Positions 1 through 7,082 of a stretch of 18,829 nucleotides of DNA are shown one piece after another. Position 1 is the first letter of the stretch; every line of letters begins with the position of its first letter. Below the pieces are notes generated by a model. The model was given only the letters and a program-made list of their open reading frames with translations, was not told the DNA's origin and searched no databases. A program made the position numbers and the translations under genes. The stretch comes from an uncultured beta proteobacterium (GTDB lineage: Bacteria > Pseudomonadota > Gammaproteobacteria > Burkholderiales > Rhodocyclaceae): assembly GCA_903910495.1 (NCBI GenBank), contig CAIVZW010000296.1, positions 1 through 18,829 of the forward strand, in the 5' to 3' direction.

Positions 1-135
1 ATCGCAGCAACTATGCCCAAATCCGCACTAATCAAGGGTTTCAAGGATTCAATAAAACTCTCACCGTCGCCGAATCATGCTTTCAGCGTAATTTTTCCAG
101 AGAATCAAATGCTTCCCGATGTGTGCCTGACGCCA

Positions 136-164
136 CTTTGTAATTTGGCAACAAAGGGTAGAAT
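136..164 (+). promoter_or_regulatory. Candidate promoter with overlapping dyad, upstream of EF-G-like gene
   Basis: A -10-like TAGAAT lies at 159-164. The matching -35 region is poor (CTTTGT, 136-141, 17 nt away). CTTTGT at 136-141 and ACAAAG at 151-156 form a perfect 6-bp inverted repeat with a 9-nt spacer inside the promoter, so it could also be an operator or a small hairpin. The rest of 1-135 shows nothing I can name. The -10 assignment rests only on consensus resemblance. Confidence 0.35.
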
Positions 165-199
165 GCAGAACGTTGAGGATGGATCTTGAGTAGTCAGTT

Positions 200-241
200 G
201 CTCTGCGCGGGGCATAGTCTGGTTCTCGCCCCAAGCAGAGC
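200..241 (+). promoter_or_regulatory. 12-bp hairpin in the leader of the EF-G-like gene
   Basis: GCTCTGC (200-206) pairs with GCAGAGC (235-241), and GGGGC (209-213) pairs with GCCCC (228-232), separated by a 2x2 internal loop and a 14-nt apical loop. It ends 16 nt before the ribosome-binding site GGGAGAA (257-263) of the next gene. No T-tract follows, so it does not look like an intrinsic terminator. A leader structure influencing mRNA stability or translation is an inference. Confidence 0.5.
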
Positions 242-266
242 GCGTTCGACATAATTGGGAGAAAAC

Positions 267-2324
267 ATGGGTCAGAACACCACCGTCAATCTTCGTACCG
301 TCGCGCTCGTTGGCCACGGTGCGGCCGGCAAGACCACTCTTGCCGAAACCCTGCTTGCTGCGGCCGGCGCCATTGCCAGCCGGGGACTGGTAGAAAAGGG
401 CAACACCGTTTGCGATTTTGACCCGCAGGAGAAAGAACTCGGGCACTCGCTCAATTCCGCCATGGCCAGTTTCAACTGGCTGGACGTTCAGGTGCATATG
501 ATCGACACGCCGGGCTACCCCGATTTCGCCGGGCAGGCCATCGGCGCTCTGGCGGCAGTTGACACGGCACTGATTGTGATCAACGCGCAAACCGGCATCG
601 AACTATCGACCGAGCGGATGATGAAGTTCGCCGCGAACCGTAATCTTTGCCGGATGATCATCATTAACAAGATCGATGCGGACAACGTCGACTTGCCTAA
701 GCTGGTCGGTGAAATTCGCGAACGTTTCGGCCGCGAGTGCATGCTGCTTGACCTGCCCACGCATGATGGCCAGGATGTCGTTGAACTGCTCGGCCACGAC
801 GACGGAGAAAGTGACTTCGAATCGGTTGCCGTCGCCCACCGTGCGCTGATCGACCAGATCGTCGAGGAAGACGAAGACCTTCTCGCCCGCTACCTTGACG
901 AGGGTACCGACCCCAGCCTGGATGAACTGCACGCCCCATTCGAAAAGGCACTGCGCGCCGGCCACCTGATTCCGATACTTTTCGTTTCGGCAAAAACCGG
1001 AGCCGGCGTCCCCCAGTTGCTCGATGCTTTGGCGAAACTGGCCCCCAATCCGAGCGAAGGCAATCCGCCACCGTTCTTCAAAGGCGAGCCCGGCGCGCCG
1101 GATAGCCAACCCTTCCAGGCCGCGCCCGATGCCAGAAAACATGTACTGGCCCACGTCTTCAAGGTGGTCAGCGACCCCTTTATTGGAAAACTCGGTGTTT
1201 TCCGCGTGCATCAGGGCACCATCAAAAAGGAATCGCAGCTGCTCGTTGGTGATATCAAGCGGCCGTTCAAGGTCGGCCATCTGTACCGCCTGCAGGGCAA
1301 GGAATACCTCGAAGTTGACGCCCTGGTTCCGGGCGATATCGGGGCCATCGCCAAGGTTGATGAAATCGAGTTCGATTGCGTTCTGCATGACTCGCACGAA
1401 GAGGACCATATCCATCTGAAGCCGCTGGAATTCCCTCAGCCGATGCAGGGACTGGCCGTCGAGACCAAGAAAAAGGCCGACGAGCAACGCCTGTTCGACG
1501 TATTGCACAAGCTTGAAATCGAAGACCCCTGCTTCAAGGTCGAGCGCCACCCGACGACCAATGAAACCGTCATCCGCGGGCTCGGCGAAATGCACCTGCG
1601 CGCCAAGCTGGCACGCATGGCACAGCAGTACAAGATCGAACTTGACACCAAGCCGCCGCAGATCGACTACCGTGAAACAATCACCGGCAAGGCCGAAGGC
1701 CACTGCCGGCACAAGAAACAGAGCGGAGGCGCCGGCCAGTTTGGCGAAGTGATGCTGCGTGTTGAACCTCTGGAGCGCGGTGCCGGCTTCGAATTTGTCG
1801 ATATCGTCAAGGGCGGTACCATTCCTGGCGTATTCATGGCCGCGGTTGAAAAAGGCGTTCGTCAGGCTCTGGAAGACGGTGTTGTCGCCGGTTTTTCGGT
1901 GCACGATTTGCGCGTCATTGTCCATGACGGCAAGTCGCACGCGGTCGATAGCAAGGACATCGCTTTTTATTCCGCTGGCCGGAAAGCCACGATCGAAGCC
2001 ATCCGCGCGGCAAGCCCGATCATCCTTGAACCGATCGTCGACATCGAGATTCTGGCTCCGGACGCGTCCATCGGCGACCTCACCGGCGACCTGTCGAGCA
2101 AACGCGGGCAAGTGACCGGAACACAACCGCGCGGTGTGGGCAGCATGTCGATCGGCGGCAAGGTTCCGCTGGCCGAACTCGATGATTATCAGGGGCGACT
2201 CAAGTCGCTGACCGGAGGGCAGGGTTCCTATAGCATTACGTTCTCGCACTTCGCCCCGGTACCGGCAGCCACCCAGCAGCATCTGGCATCGCAACACAAG
2301 ACGGTCGGTCTCGAGGATGACTAA
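267..2324 (+). CDS. Elongation factor G-like GTPase (second EF-G type)
   Basis: The 685-residue protein has the full EF-G length and layout. The GTPase motifs are G1 GHGAAGKTT (residues 16-24), G3 DTPG (80-83), G4 NKID (134-137) and G5 SAK (241-243), followed by the EF-G beta-barrel and domain III-V regions. The G1 and switch I sequences differ from canonical FusA: G1 reads GHGAAGKT, and KELGHSL stands where the usual RGITI of switch I is expected. This places it with the EF-G-like paralogues sometimes called fusA2, whose role in translation is unclear and may not include normal translocation. ATG 267 is preferred over in-frame TTG 255 because GGGAGAA sits just upstream of it. plsB follows after 28 nt and is probably co-transcribed. 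The family is certain; the cellular role is not. Confidence 0.93.
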   Translation: MGQNTTVNLRTVALVGHGAAGKTTLAETLLAAAGAIASRGLVEKGNTVCDFDPQEKELGHSLNSAMASFNWLDVQVHMIDTPGYPDFAGQAIGALAAVDTALIVINAQTGIELSTERMMKFAANRNLCRMIIINKIDADNVDLPKLVGEIRERFGRECMLLDLPTHDGQDVVELLGHDDGESDFESVAVAHRALIDQIVEEDEDLLARYLDEGTDPSLDELHAPFEKALRAGHLIPILFVSAKTGAGVPQLLDALAKLAPNPSEGNPPPFFKGEPGAPDSQPFQAAPDARKHVLAHVFKVVSDPFIGKLGVFRVHQGTIKKESQLLVGDIKRPFKVGHLYRLQGKEYLEVDALVPGDIGAIAKVDEIEFDCVLHDSHEEDHIHLKPLEFPQPMQGLAVETKKKADEQRLFDVLHKLEIEDPCFKVERHPTTNETVIRGLGEMHLRAKLARMAQQYKIELDTKPPQIDYRETITGKAEGHCRHKKQSGGAGQFGEVMLRVEPLERGAGFEFVDIVKGGTIPGVFMAAVEKGVRQALEDGVVAGFSVHDLRVIVHDGKSHAVDSKDIAFYSAGRKATIEAIRAASPIILEPIVDIEILAPDASIGDLTGDLSSKRGQVTGTQPRGVGSMSIGGKVPLAELDDYQGRLKSLTGGQGSYSITFSHFAPVPAATQQHLASQHKTVGLEDD

Positions 2325-2352
2325 GCGGAGCGAAAGCTAGCAGACAACAGTC

Positions 2353-4821
2353 ATGGCGGGGTTTTTTGACGTGCCCGGCTGGGCCCTTCCCCTGGCCCGC
2401 CGGGTTCTGTTCTACTGGGTACGCACCACCGTACTCCCGGAACGCTCGCAGGAACTGGGCCTTGATCCGTCAAGGCCGGTTTGCTATGCCCTGCAGGATC
2501 ACCATCTGTCAAACCTGCTGGTACTTTTTCAGGAATCCCGGTCGGCCGGACTTCCCTCTGCCGAGGCCCCCGTCCGGCTGGGAGGACACAAATCCCCGCA
2601 TTCGGTTTTTTTCCTGAATCGCAAGCATTCGCTTACCGCAACGGCACGCGAACGTTATGCCCACAGCCCACTGATGAGCGCCCTGGTGCACTCCGCACTG
2701 GAAAATACCGGGCCGGATGTGCAGATCGTTCCGGTTGTCATCCTGTGGGGGCGCAGTCCGGACAAACAGGAATCGATTCTGAAGGCCCTGTTTTCCGAAA
2801 CCTGGCGACAACCGGGGCCACTACGCCGTCTGCTGACCATTCTGCTGCATGGCCGGAACGTACTGGTCCGTTTCAACCCCCCCATTTCGCTGCACGCGCT
2901 TTCCGCTGAAGGCCTCGGCCAGGCACAGGCGCTGCGCAAACTTTCCCGCGTCTTGCGCGTGCACTTTCGCCGTCAGCGCCAGATGGCCATCGGTCCGGAT
3001 CTGTCGCACCGCAATACGCAAATCGAAACCCTGCTCGCCGCGGCGCCCGTGCGCGAGGCAATGGCCGCAGAGGCCAGCACGCACGGCATCACCATTGACG
3101 ATGCCCAGCGGCGCGCACGCCGCTTTGCGCTTGAAATTGCCTCGGACTATTCCTATGGCGCCCTGCGTGCTTTCGAGTTGTTTCTTTCCTGGCTATGGAC
3201 GCACCTTTACGACGGCATCGAGATCCATAACATTGACGTGGTCACGCAGATCGCGTCCAGCCAGGGAATAGTCTATGTGCCGACGCATCGCAGCCATATC
3301 GACTATCTTCTCCTGTCCCACTCCCTGCATCAGCAAGGGCTGATGCCACCTCACATTGCTGCTGGCGCCAATCTCAACATGTTTCTCATCGGCCCGCTGC
3401 TGCGTCGTTGCGGAGCTTTCTTTTTGCGCCGCAGCTTCAAGGGGGAGCCGCTTTACGCCGCCGTTTTCCATGAATACCTGCATTTGATGCTGACGCGCGG
3501 GTTCCCACTGGAATATTTCATTGAAGGCGGACGCAGTCGTAGCGGGCGTACCTTGTTGCCGAAAGCCGGCATCCTTGGCATGACGGTGCGCAGTTTCATT
3601 CGCGAGCACTCACGCCCACTCGTTTTTGTGCCGGTGTACATCGGCTACGAAAAAATCATGGAGGGGCGGACCTATCTGCGCGAACTGGCCGGAAAGCCGA
3701 AACAGAAAGAATCCCTGTGGAGCGTCCTGCAAAGTACGCGCCGGATCAAGAAAGTTTTTGGCAAGGTTTACGTCAACTTTGGCAGGCCGCTGGCGCTGGC
3801 CGACTTTCTGGATTCCTACCGCCCCGGCTGGGCGCAGGAAAATCCGGATGCGCCCGATGACTGGTCGCGCGACGCGACGCACGCTGCGGCGACCGAACTG
3901 GCCAAACGCCTGAACGAAGCCACCGTGATCAATCCGGTCAACCTGAGCGCCCTGGCCCTGCTGTCAACACCGAGGCATACCGCGGATGAACAGGTTCTCA
4001 ATCGACTTCTGGAGCATTATCAGGCCCTGGTCACCACGGCCCCCTATTCCCCGATAACCATCCCCTGCGCCCTGGATTCGCGGCAGATTGTGGCTTACGT
4101 CGAACGGCTGGGTATCGTCGAGCGCATCACCCAGTCGCTGGGCGACCTGATTCGCATACCGGAGGGCGAGGCGCCCTTGCTGGCCTATTTCCGCAACAAC
4201 GTACTGCACCTGTTTGCCTTGCCGGCACTGATTGCCTGTCTGCTGAACAACAATCGCTATCTCGGCGTGCAGCGCGTCACTGAAGCGGTGGCTGGGATTT
4301 ACAGTCTGATGCGCACGGAACTCTTCCTGCACTGGACGCCGGAAGAGCTTCCTGCGGCCACGGCAGCCATCATCGACGTCTATGTTGAACGCGGTCTGCT
4401 GCTGCGCAACGATCCCGGGCGGCTATCCGCCCCCGAGCCGAACAGTCAGGAGTTCGCCGAACTGCGCTTGCTCGGCGAGACCATACGTCCGACGCTTGAA
4501 CGCCACTTTCTCGCGCTGGCCTTGTTGCAACACTGCGGATCGGGCTGCCGGTCGCGGCGCACCCTGGTAAACGACTGCTATCTGCTGGCACAGCGTCTGG
4601 CGCTGCTCTATGCCTTCAACGCACCGGAACATTCGGAGATAACGACGTTCTCGGCGCTCATCGCCCAGTTCATCGATGCCAATCTGCTGCGCGAGGATGA
4701 AACGGGGCTTTTGCATTTCGACCAGCGCATTACCCGGCCACTGGCACACGCTGAACTGGTGCTCCCGGCCGAAGCCAGGCAGACGATCCGGCGCATGGCC
4801 TGCGCCGGGCTGGTGAGCTAG
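2353..4821 (+). CDS. plsB: Glycerol-3-phosphate 1-O-acyltransferase PlsB
   Basis: PlsB transfers an acyl chain from acyl-ACP or acyl-CoA to the sn-1 position of glycerol-3-phosphate, the first step of phospholipid synthesis at the inner membrane. The 822-residue length matches the roughly 800-residue proteobacterial PlsB rather than the short PlsY or PlsC enzymes. The acyltransferase blocks are in order: HRSHID (residues 312-317, the HX4D catalytic motif), GAFFLRR (354-360) and FIEGGRSRSGR (389-399, glycerol-phosphate binding). The ATG follows the EF-G-like stop by 28 nt without a strong Shine-Dalgarno sequence, so translation may depend on the upstream gene. Its TAG stop shares bases with the stop of the convergent transglycosylase gene. 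Confidence 0.96.
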   Translation: MAGFFDVPGWALPLARRVLFYWVRTTVLPERSQELGLDPSRPVCYALQDHHLSNLLVLFQESRSAGLPSAEAPVRLGGHKSPHSVFFLNRKHSLTATARERYAHSPLMSALVHSALENTGPDVQIVPVVILWGRSPDKQESILKALFSETWRQPGPLRRLLTILLHGRNVLVRFNPPISLHALSAEGLGQAQALRKLSRVLRVHFRRQRQMAIGPDLSHRNTQIETLLAAAPVREAMAAEASTHGITIDDAQRRARRFALEIASDYSYGALRAFELFLSWLWTHLYDGIEIHNIDVVTQIASSQGIVYVPTHRSHIDYLLLSHSLHQQGLMPPHIAAGANLNMFLIGPLLRRCGAFFLRRSFKGEPLYAAVFHEYLHLMLTRGFPLEYFIEGGRSRSGRTLLPKAGILGMTVRSFIREHSRPLVFVPVYIGYEKIMEGRTYLRELAGKPKQKESLWSVLQSTRRIKKVFGKVYVNFGRPLALADFLDSYRPGWAQENPDAPDDWSRDATHAAATELAKRLNEATVINPVNLSALALLSTPRHTADEQVLNRLLEHYQALVTTAPYSPITIPCALDSRQIVAYVERLGIVERITQSLGDLIRIPEGEAPLLAYFRNNVLHLFALPALIACLLNNNRYLGVQRVTEAVAGIYSLMRTELFLHWTPEELPAATAAIIDVYVERGLLLRNDPGRLSAPEPNSQEFAELRLLGETIRPTLERHFLALALLQHCGSGCRSRRTLVNDCYLLAQRLALLYAFNAPEHSEITTFSALIAQFIDANLLREDETGLLHFDQRITRPLAHAELVLPAEARQTIRRMACAGLVS

Positions 4822-5507
4822 ACGTTAGGTAGCGCGGCACGGCGTGTGGCGTGCTCCAGACGTTCCTTTTCGGCCAGTACCTTACTTGCGTAAGTACCCT
4901 CCGGATCCGAGGATCCGGCGTAGTACTGAAGGCCGGCAACCAGCCCACCACGTCGCCGGATCGCTTCCTCAAGCACATTGACGCCGATTCTGATGTTGAT
5001 CGCCGGATCGAGAAAAGGCCTGTCCCCCGCGCCATCCGGCACCTTGTCCAGGTGAAAGCGCGGGATGATCTGCATCAGACCCTGAGCTCCCATGGCGCTT
5101 TCGGCAAAGGGATTGAATCCCGACTCGATACCAATGACGGCGACGATGAGCAGCGGATCAATGCGCCGTTCCTGGCCGATCAATTGAGCAAGCTCGAACA
5201 CCGGCAATAACGCATCTTGAGATACACGATAACGGCGCGTCACATAGTTGAGCGCGCCTTGCATGCGCGGCGACAGGGCAATCGCAGAAGCTCCCTCAGC
5301 TGCCGGAGCGTACAGGGATTCTGCCAGTTCGGAGATTCCGGCAAGAGGCCACTTCGGAATACCGGCAGACGATGAGCCATTGGCAAAAACGCTGCTCAGG
5401 GCAATGACGAGCAAAAGCCCGACAAGCATCAGACTGTGTTGAACAAGGTGCAAGCTGGCATCAGTACGGCGTGCCATCGTATGTTTGAGCGTAATCGTTG
5501 CAGACAT
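4818..5507 (-). CDS. SLT-domain lytic transglycosylase, membrane-anchored or exported
   Basis: This 229-residue protein has a hydrophobic segment at about residues 25-42, so it acts in the periplasm, either anchored or secreted. It carries a compact SLT (GH23-type) domain: IGIESGFNP with the likely catalytic Glu128, then SAMGAQGLMQIIP, then a GVNVLEEAI helix and a LQYYAGS segment. Such enzymes cleave the MurNAc-GlcNAc bond of peptidoglycan, releasing 1,6-anhydro-MurNAc. ATG 5507 is preferred over GTG 5513 because AAGGAG (5515-5520) is about 7 nt from the ATG but touches the GTG. It is convergent with plsB, with a 4-nt CTAG overlap of stop codons. A strong promoter and a long structured leader lie upstream. 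The exact lytic transglycosylase subfamily is not identified. Confidence 0.9.
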   Translation of the reverse strand: MSATITLKHTMARRTDASLHLVQHSLMLVGLLLVIALSSVFANGSSSAGIPKWPLAGISELAESLYAPAAEGASAIALSPRMQGALNYVTRRYRVSQDALLPVFELAQLIGQERRIDPLLIVAVIGIESGFNPFAESAMGAQGLMQIIPRFHLDKVPDGAGDRPFLDPAINIRIGVNVLEEAIRRRGGLVAGLQYYAGSSDPEGTYASKVLAEKERLEHATRRAALPNV

Positions 5508-5513
5508 GCTCAC

Positions 5514-5707
5514 TCTCCTTCACTGTTGTCATCGCGCAAACTTGCCGTGCGACAAACGGTTTTAGGCGGGTGCAAAGCCCGAGGGGGCGGTAAGACTTAC
5601 CGCAGAACGGATGCTTCTTTCGGAACAGCTACTGTGTTTCAGAGTCACAGAGAAGTGAAGAGTTCCGCGCTACACATGCTCGACGCATGGCATTGCAATA
5701 CAGAAGG
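5514..5707 (-). promoter_or_regulatory. Long structured 5' leader of the transglycosylase gene
   Basis: Between the predicted transcription start near 5707 and the start codon there are four successive inverted repeats. CGGAAC 5621-5626 pairs with 5662-5667, enclosing CTGTG 5632-5636 with CACAG 5646-5650. GCGGTAA 5587-5593 pairs with 5597-5603 around a 3-nt loop. CGGG 5567-5570 pairs with 5578-5581. CCGT 5545-5548 pairs with 5556-5559. No open frame of interest runs through it on this strand. The arrangement suggests a cis-regulatory RNA, but I do not recognise a riboswitch class. Confidence 0.45.
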
Positions 5708-5714
5708 ATAGGCA

Positions 5715-5743
5715 AGTATATTGATTATTTGGAGTTTTGTCAA
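5715..5743 (-). promoter_or_regulatory. Sigma-70 promoter, near-consensus
   Basis: On the - strand TTGACA (5743-5738) is followed after exactly 17 nt by TATACT (5720-5715). This is one mismatch from the full sigma-70 consensus and the best promoter in the window. It points towards the lytic transglycosylase gene, with a predicted start near 5707 and a leader of about 195 nt. Confidence 0.8.
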
Positions 5744-5750
5744 AAAATAG

Positions 5751-5984
5751 GAATCAAGTCTCGAAGAGATGATGTGCCTCGTCCGATTGAGCGATGTTGC
5801 CTCGATCGATCTGCTTGAACATCATTCAGGAAGGTTGCGTAGGGTGCTTGGCCCTGAAGTTGAGGTGCTGGAAAGGGGTTTGCAACAGTTCGATTTCGAT
5901 GTGAGTTACGATCTCTTGCGCCGACTGAGGACGGGTGCTTTTCAGGGTCCGGTGGCGCATGCCGGGGAGTACTTGTCAGAATGA
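5751..5984 (+). pseudogene. Possible remnant of a hybrid sensor histidine kinase C-terminus
   Basis: An open frame runs from just after TAG at 5748-5750 to TGA at 5982-5984; its first ATG is 5769, giving 71 residues. The stretch with LLEHHSGRLRRVLG and then LQQFDFDVSYDLLRRL resembles, from memory, the last helices of Rhodocyclales-type hybrid sensor kinases, where a response-regulator or Hpt region ends in a helix containing FDFE and an ALxLL-like pattern. Nothing of the kinase, HATPase or receiver domains is present. No well-spaced ribosome-binding site precedes the ATG. It may be a decayed gene end or a small orphan protein. Recognition is by pattern only and is weak. Confidence 0.3.
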
Positions 5985-6008
5985 GCAGCAAAACCGGAGG
6001 AGTAATCA

Positions 6009-6457
6009 TGTCGTCGATGCGATGGGGCATCCTGTGCGTCTGTTTTTTCTGCGTAATCCCGGCCAGGGCCGAAGTCATCGATATCGACAACGCTGAACTG
6101 TCGCGACTTCTTGCGCGCGGCATTCCGCTGATCGATATTCGCACCGAGGGTGAATGGAAGTCTTCCGGCGTGATTGCCGGAAGCCGCCTGCTCACGTTCT
6201 TCGATGCGGCTGGAAACGCCAATCCGCGGGAATGGCTGGAGAGAGCAATAGTCGTTGCCGGCCCGGAGCAGCCGGTCATTCTCGTCTGCCGCAGCGGGAA
6301 TCGCACTCAGGCTGTGGCCCGCTTCCTGTCGGATCAGGTCGGCTACAGGACGGTCTACAACCTGAGCCGCGGTGTCAATGCCTGGGTTGGAGAAAGGCGT
6401 GCGCTGGTGCCGCCAACGTCGGCCATGGCTATATGTGCGTCCGGGAAGCCCTGCTGA
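6009..6457 (+). CDS. Periplasmic rhodanese-like sulfurtransferase domain protein
   Basis: This 149-residue protein begins with a signal peptide (hydrophobic GILCVCFFCVIP, likely cleavage after ARA at residue 21). A single rhodanese domain follows: IDIRTEGEW near residues 42-50, the active-site loop CRSGNRT starting at Cys94, and the terminal NLSRGVNAW motif. The cysteine is expected to carry a persulfide and transfer sulfur to a thiol acceptor; the physiological partner is unknown. ATG 6009 is chosen over 5981 because GGAGGAG (5997-6003) sits at good distance and the signal peptide starts there. The tail after residue 130 contains two further cysteines, one at the C-terminus. It converges on the GNAT gene 27 nt away with no visible terminator. 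Confidence 0.88.
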
Positions 6458-6484
6458 AGGGGGAGAATTTCACAAAGACAGGAA

Positions 6485-6979
6485 TCAGGGGGCGATCCGC
6501 TGTAGCGACCGGGCCATGTACCAACCAGAGCCTGCGTATGTTTCGAGATGGCTTTGTTGTGCAGGGTCAACGAGTGCGGAAATGCGGTATCCCAGTCCCG
6601 ACCAGAAAGCATGCGATCCCTGAACTGAAACCAGCGCGGATACTTTCAGGCCGAACCGGCCGGCCGTCTGCCATGAGTGGCGGACCAGTTTTCCAGCCAA
6701 CCCCCGTCCTCTGGTTTTTGGTGAGAGGGCAAGGTCATGCAGATACAGGCAGTCCGGCTGGGTCGGGATGGAAAATACGGCACCCAAGGGGGAAATTTTT
6801 CCGTACAAGGAAGGGTAGGCAACAAGGTAGGCCATTATGTTTCCGCGGTCCTCGGCAACCCAGGCCGTATGTGGCGCCGATTCAAGGCGAAGGCGGAACA
6901 CTGCCTCGGATTCAATATGGGTGGGCGGATAACTTTCGGACTGTATGGCCAAGGCGAATGGGATATCCGCCTCGCGCAT
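6485..6979 (-). CDS. GNAT-family N-acetyltransferase
   Basis: The 164-residue frame shows the GNAT acetyl-CoA-binding motif A: the strand LYLHDLALSP (residues 78-87) followed by the R-x-x-G-x-A loop RGRGLA (90-95) and its helix. The late strand and helix with AFWSGLGYR (124-132) are also typical. The acceptor substrate cannot be told from sequence. The start is uncertain. In the same frame the preceding codons read PAETRIRP back to a TAA at about 7004-7006, and RIRPMREADIP looks like a normal GNAT beginning, so the annotated ATG falls inside the expected first strand. No good ribosome-binding site precedes it. Either a non-standard start is used or the 5' end has been altered. It follows the symporter gene by 103 nt on the same strand. 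Confidence 0.82.
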   Translation of the reverse strand: MREADIPFALAIQSESYPPTHIESEAVFRLRLESAPHTAWVAEDRGNIMAYLVAYPSLYGKISPLGAVFSIPTQPDCLYLHDLALSPKTRGRGLAGKLVRHSWQTAGRFGLKVSALVSVQGSHAFWSGLGYRISALVDPAQQSHLETYAGSGWYMARSLQRIAP

Positions 6980-7041
6980 GGGCCGGATGCGCGTCTCTGC
7001 CGGTTAGTGCTAGGAAGCCTTCGGTCGGATGATTGGGAAAC

Positions 7042-7070
7042 GTTCGCGGCTCCGGTGCAGGGGCGCGAAC
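7042..7070 (-). terminator. Stable hairpin after the symporter gene, possible terminator
   Basis: GTTCGCG (7042-7048) pairs with CGCGAAC (7064-7070), with further pairing of CTCC-like and GGGG segments inside. It lies 12 nt downstream of the symporter stop on the - strand. Only a short T stretch (GTTT) follows in that direction, and GCGTTTT in the other, so any terminator activity would be weak. It may instead protect the mRNA 3' end. Confidence 0.35.
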
Positions 7071-7082
7071 GCGTTTTCCAAG

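Noticed and set aside
61..252. 63-codon frame on the - strand at the left edge
   Set aside because: It runs through the leader hairpin of the EF-G-like gene and has no recognisable features.
603..2297. 564-codon frame on the - strand opposite the EF-G-like gene
   Set aside because: It is the complement of a clear EF-G-like gene. Long antisense frames are expected from GC-rich codon use, and the product has no recognisable domain.
5535..5612. GEMM (c-di-GMP-I) riboswitch-like words GCAAAC and GCAAAGCC on the + strand
   Set aside because: The two conserved words are present at a roughly suitable distance, but the closing P1 stem and the flanking consensus are missing. The strand with a strong promoter here is the - strand. 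A covariance search would decide.
5740..6306. 188-codon frame on the - strand across the rhodanese start
   Set aside because: It overlaps the transglycosylase promoter and the rhodanese signal peptide, has low-complexity basic composition and no ribosome-binding site.
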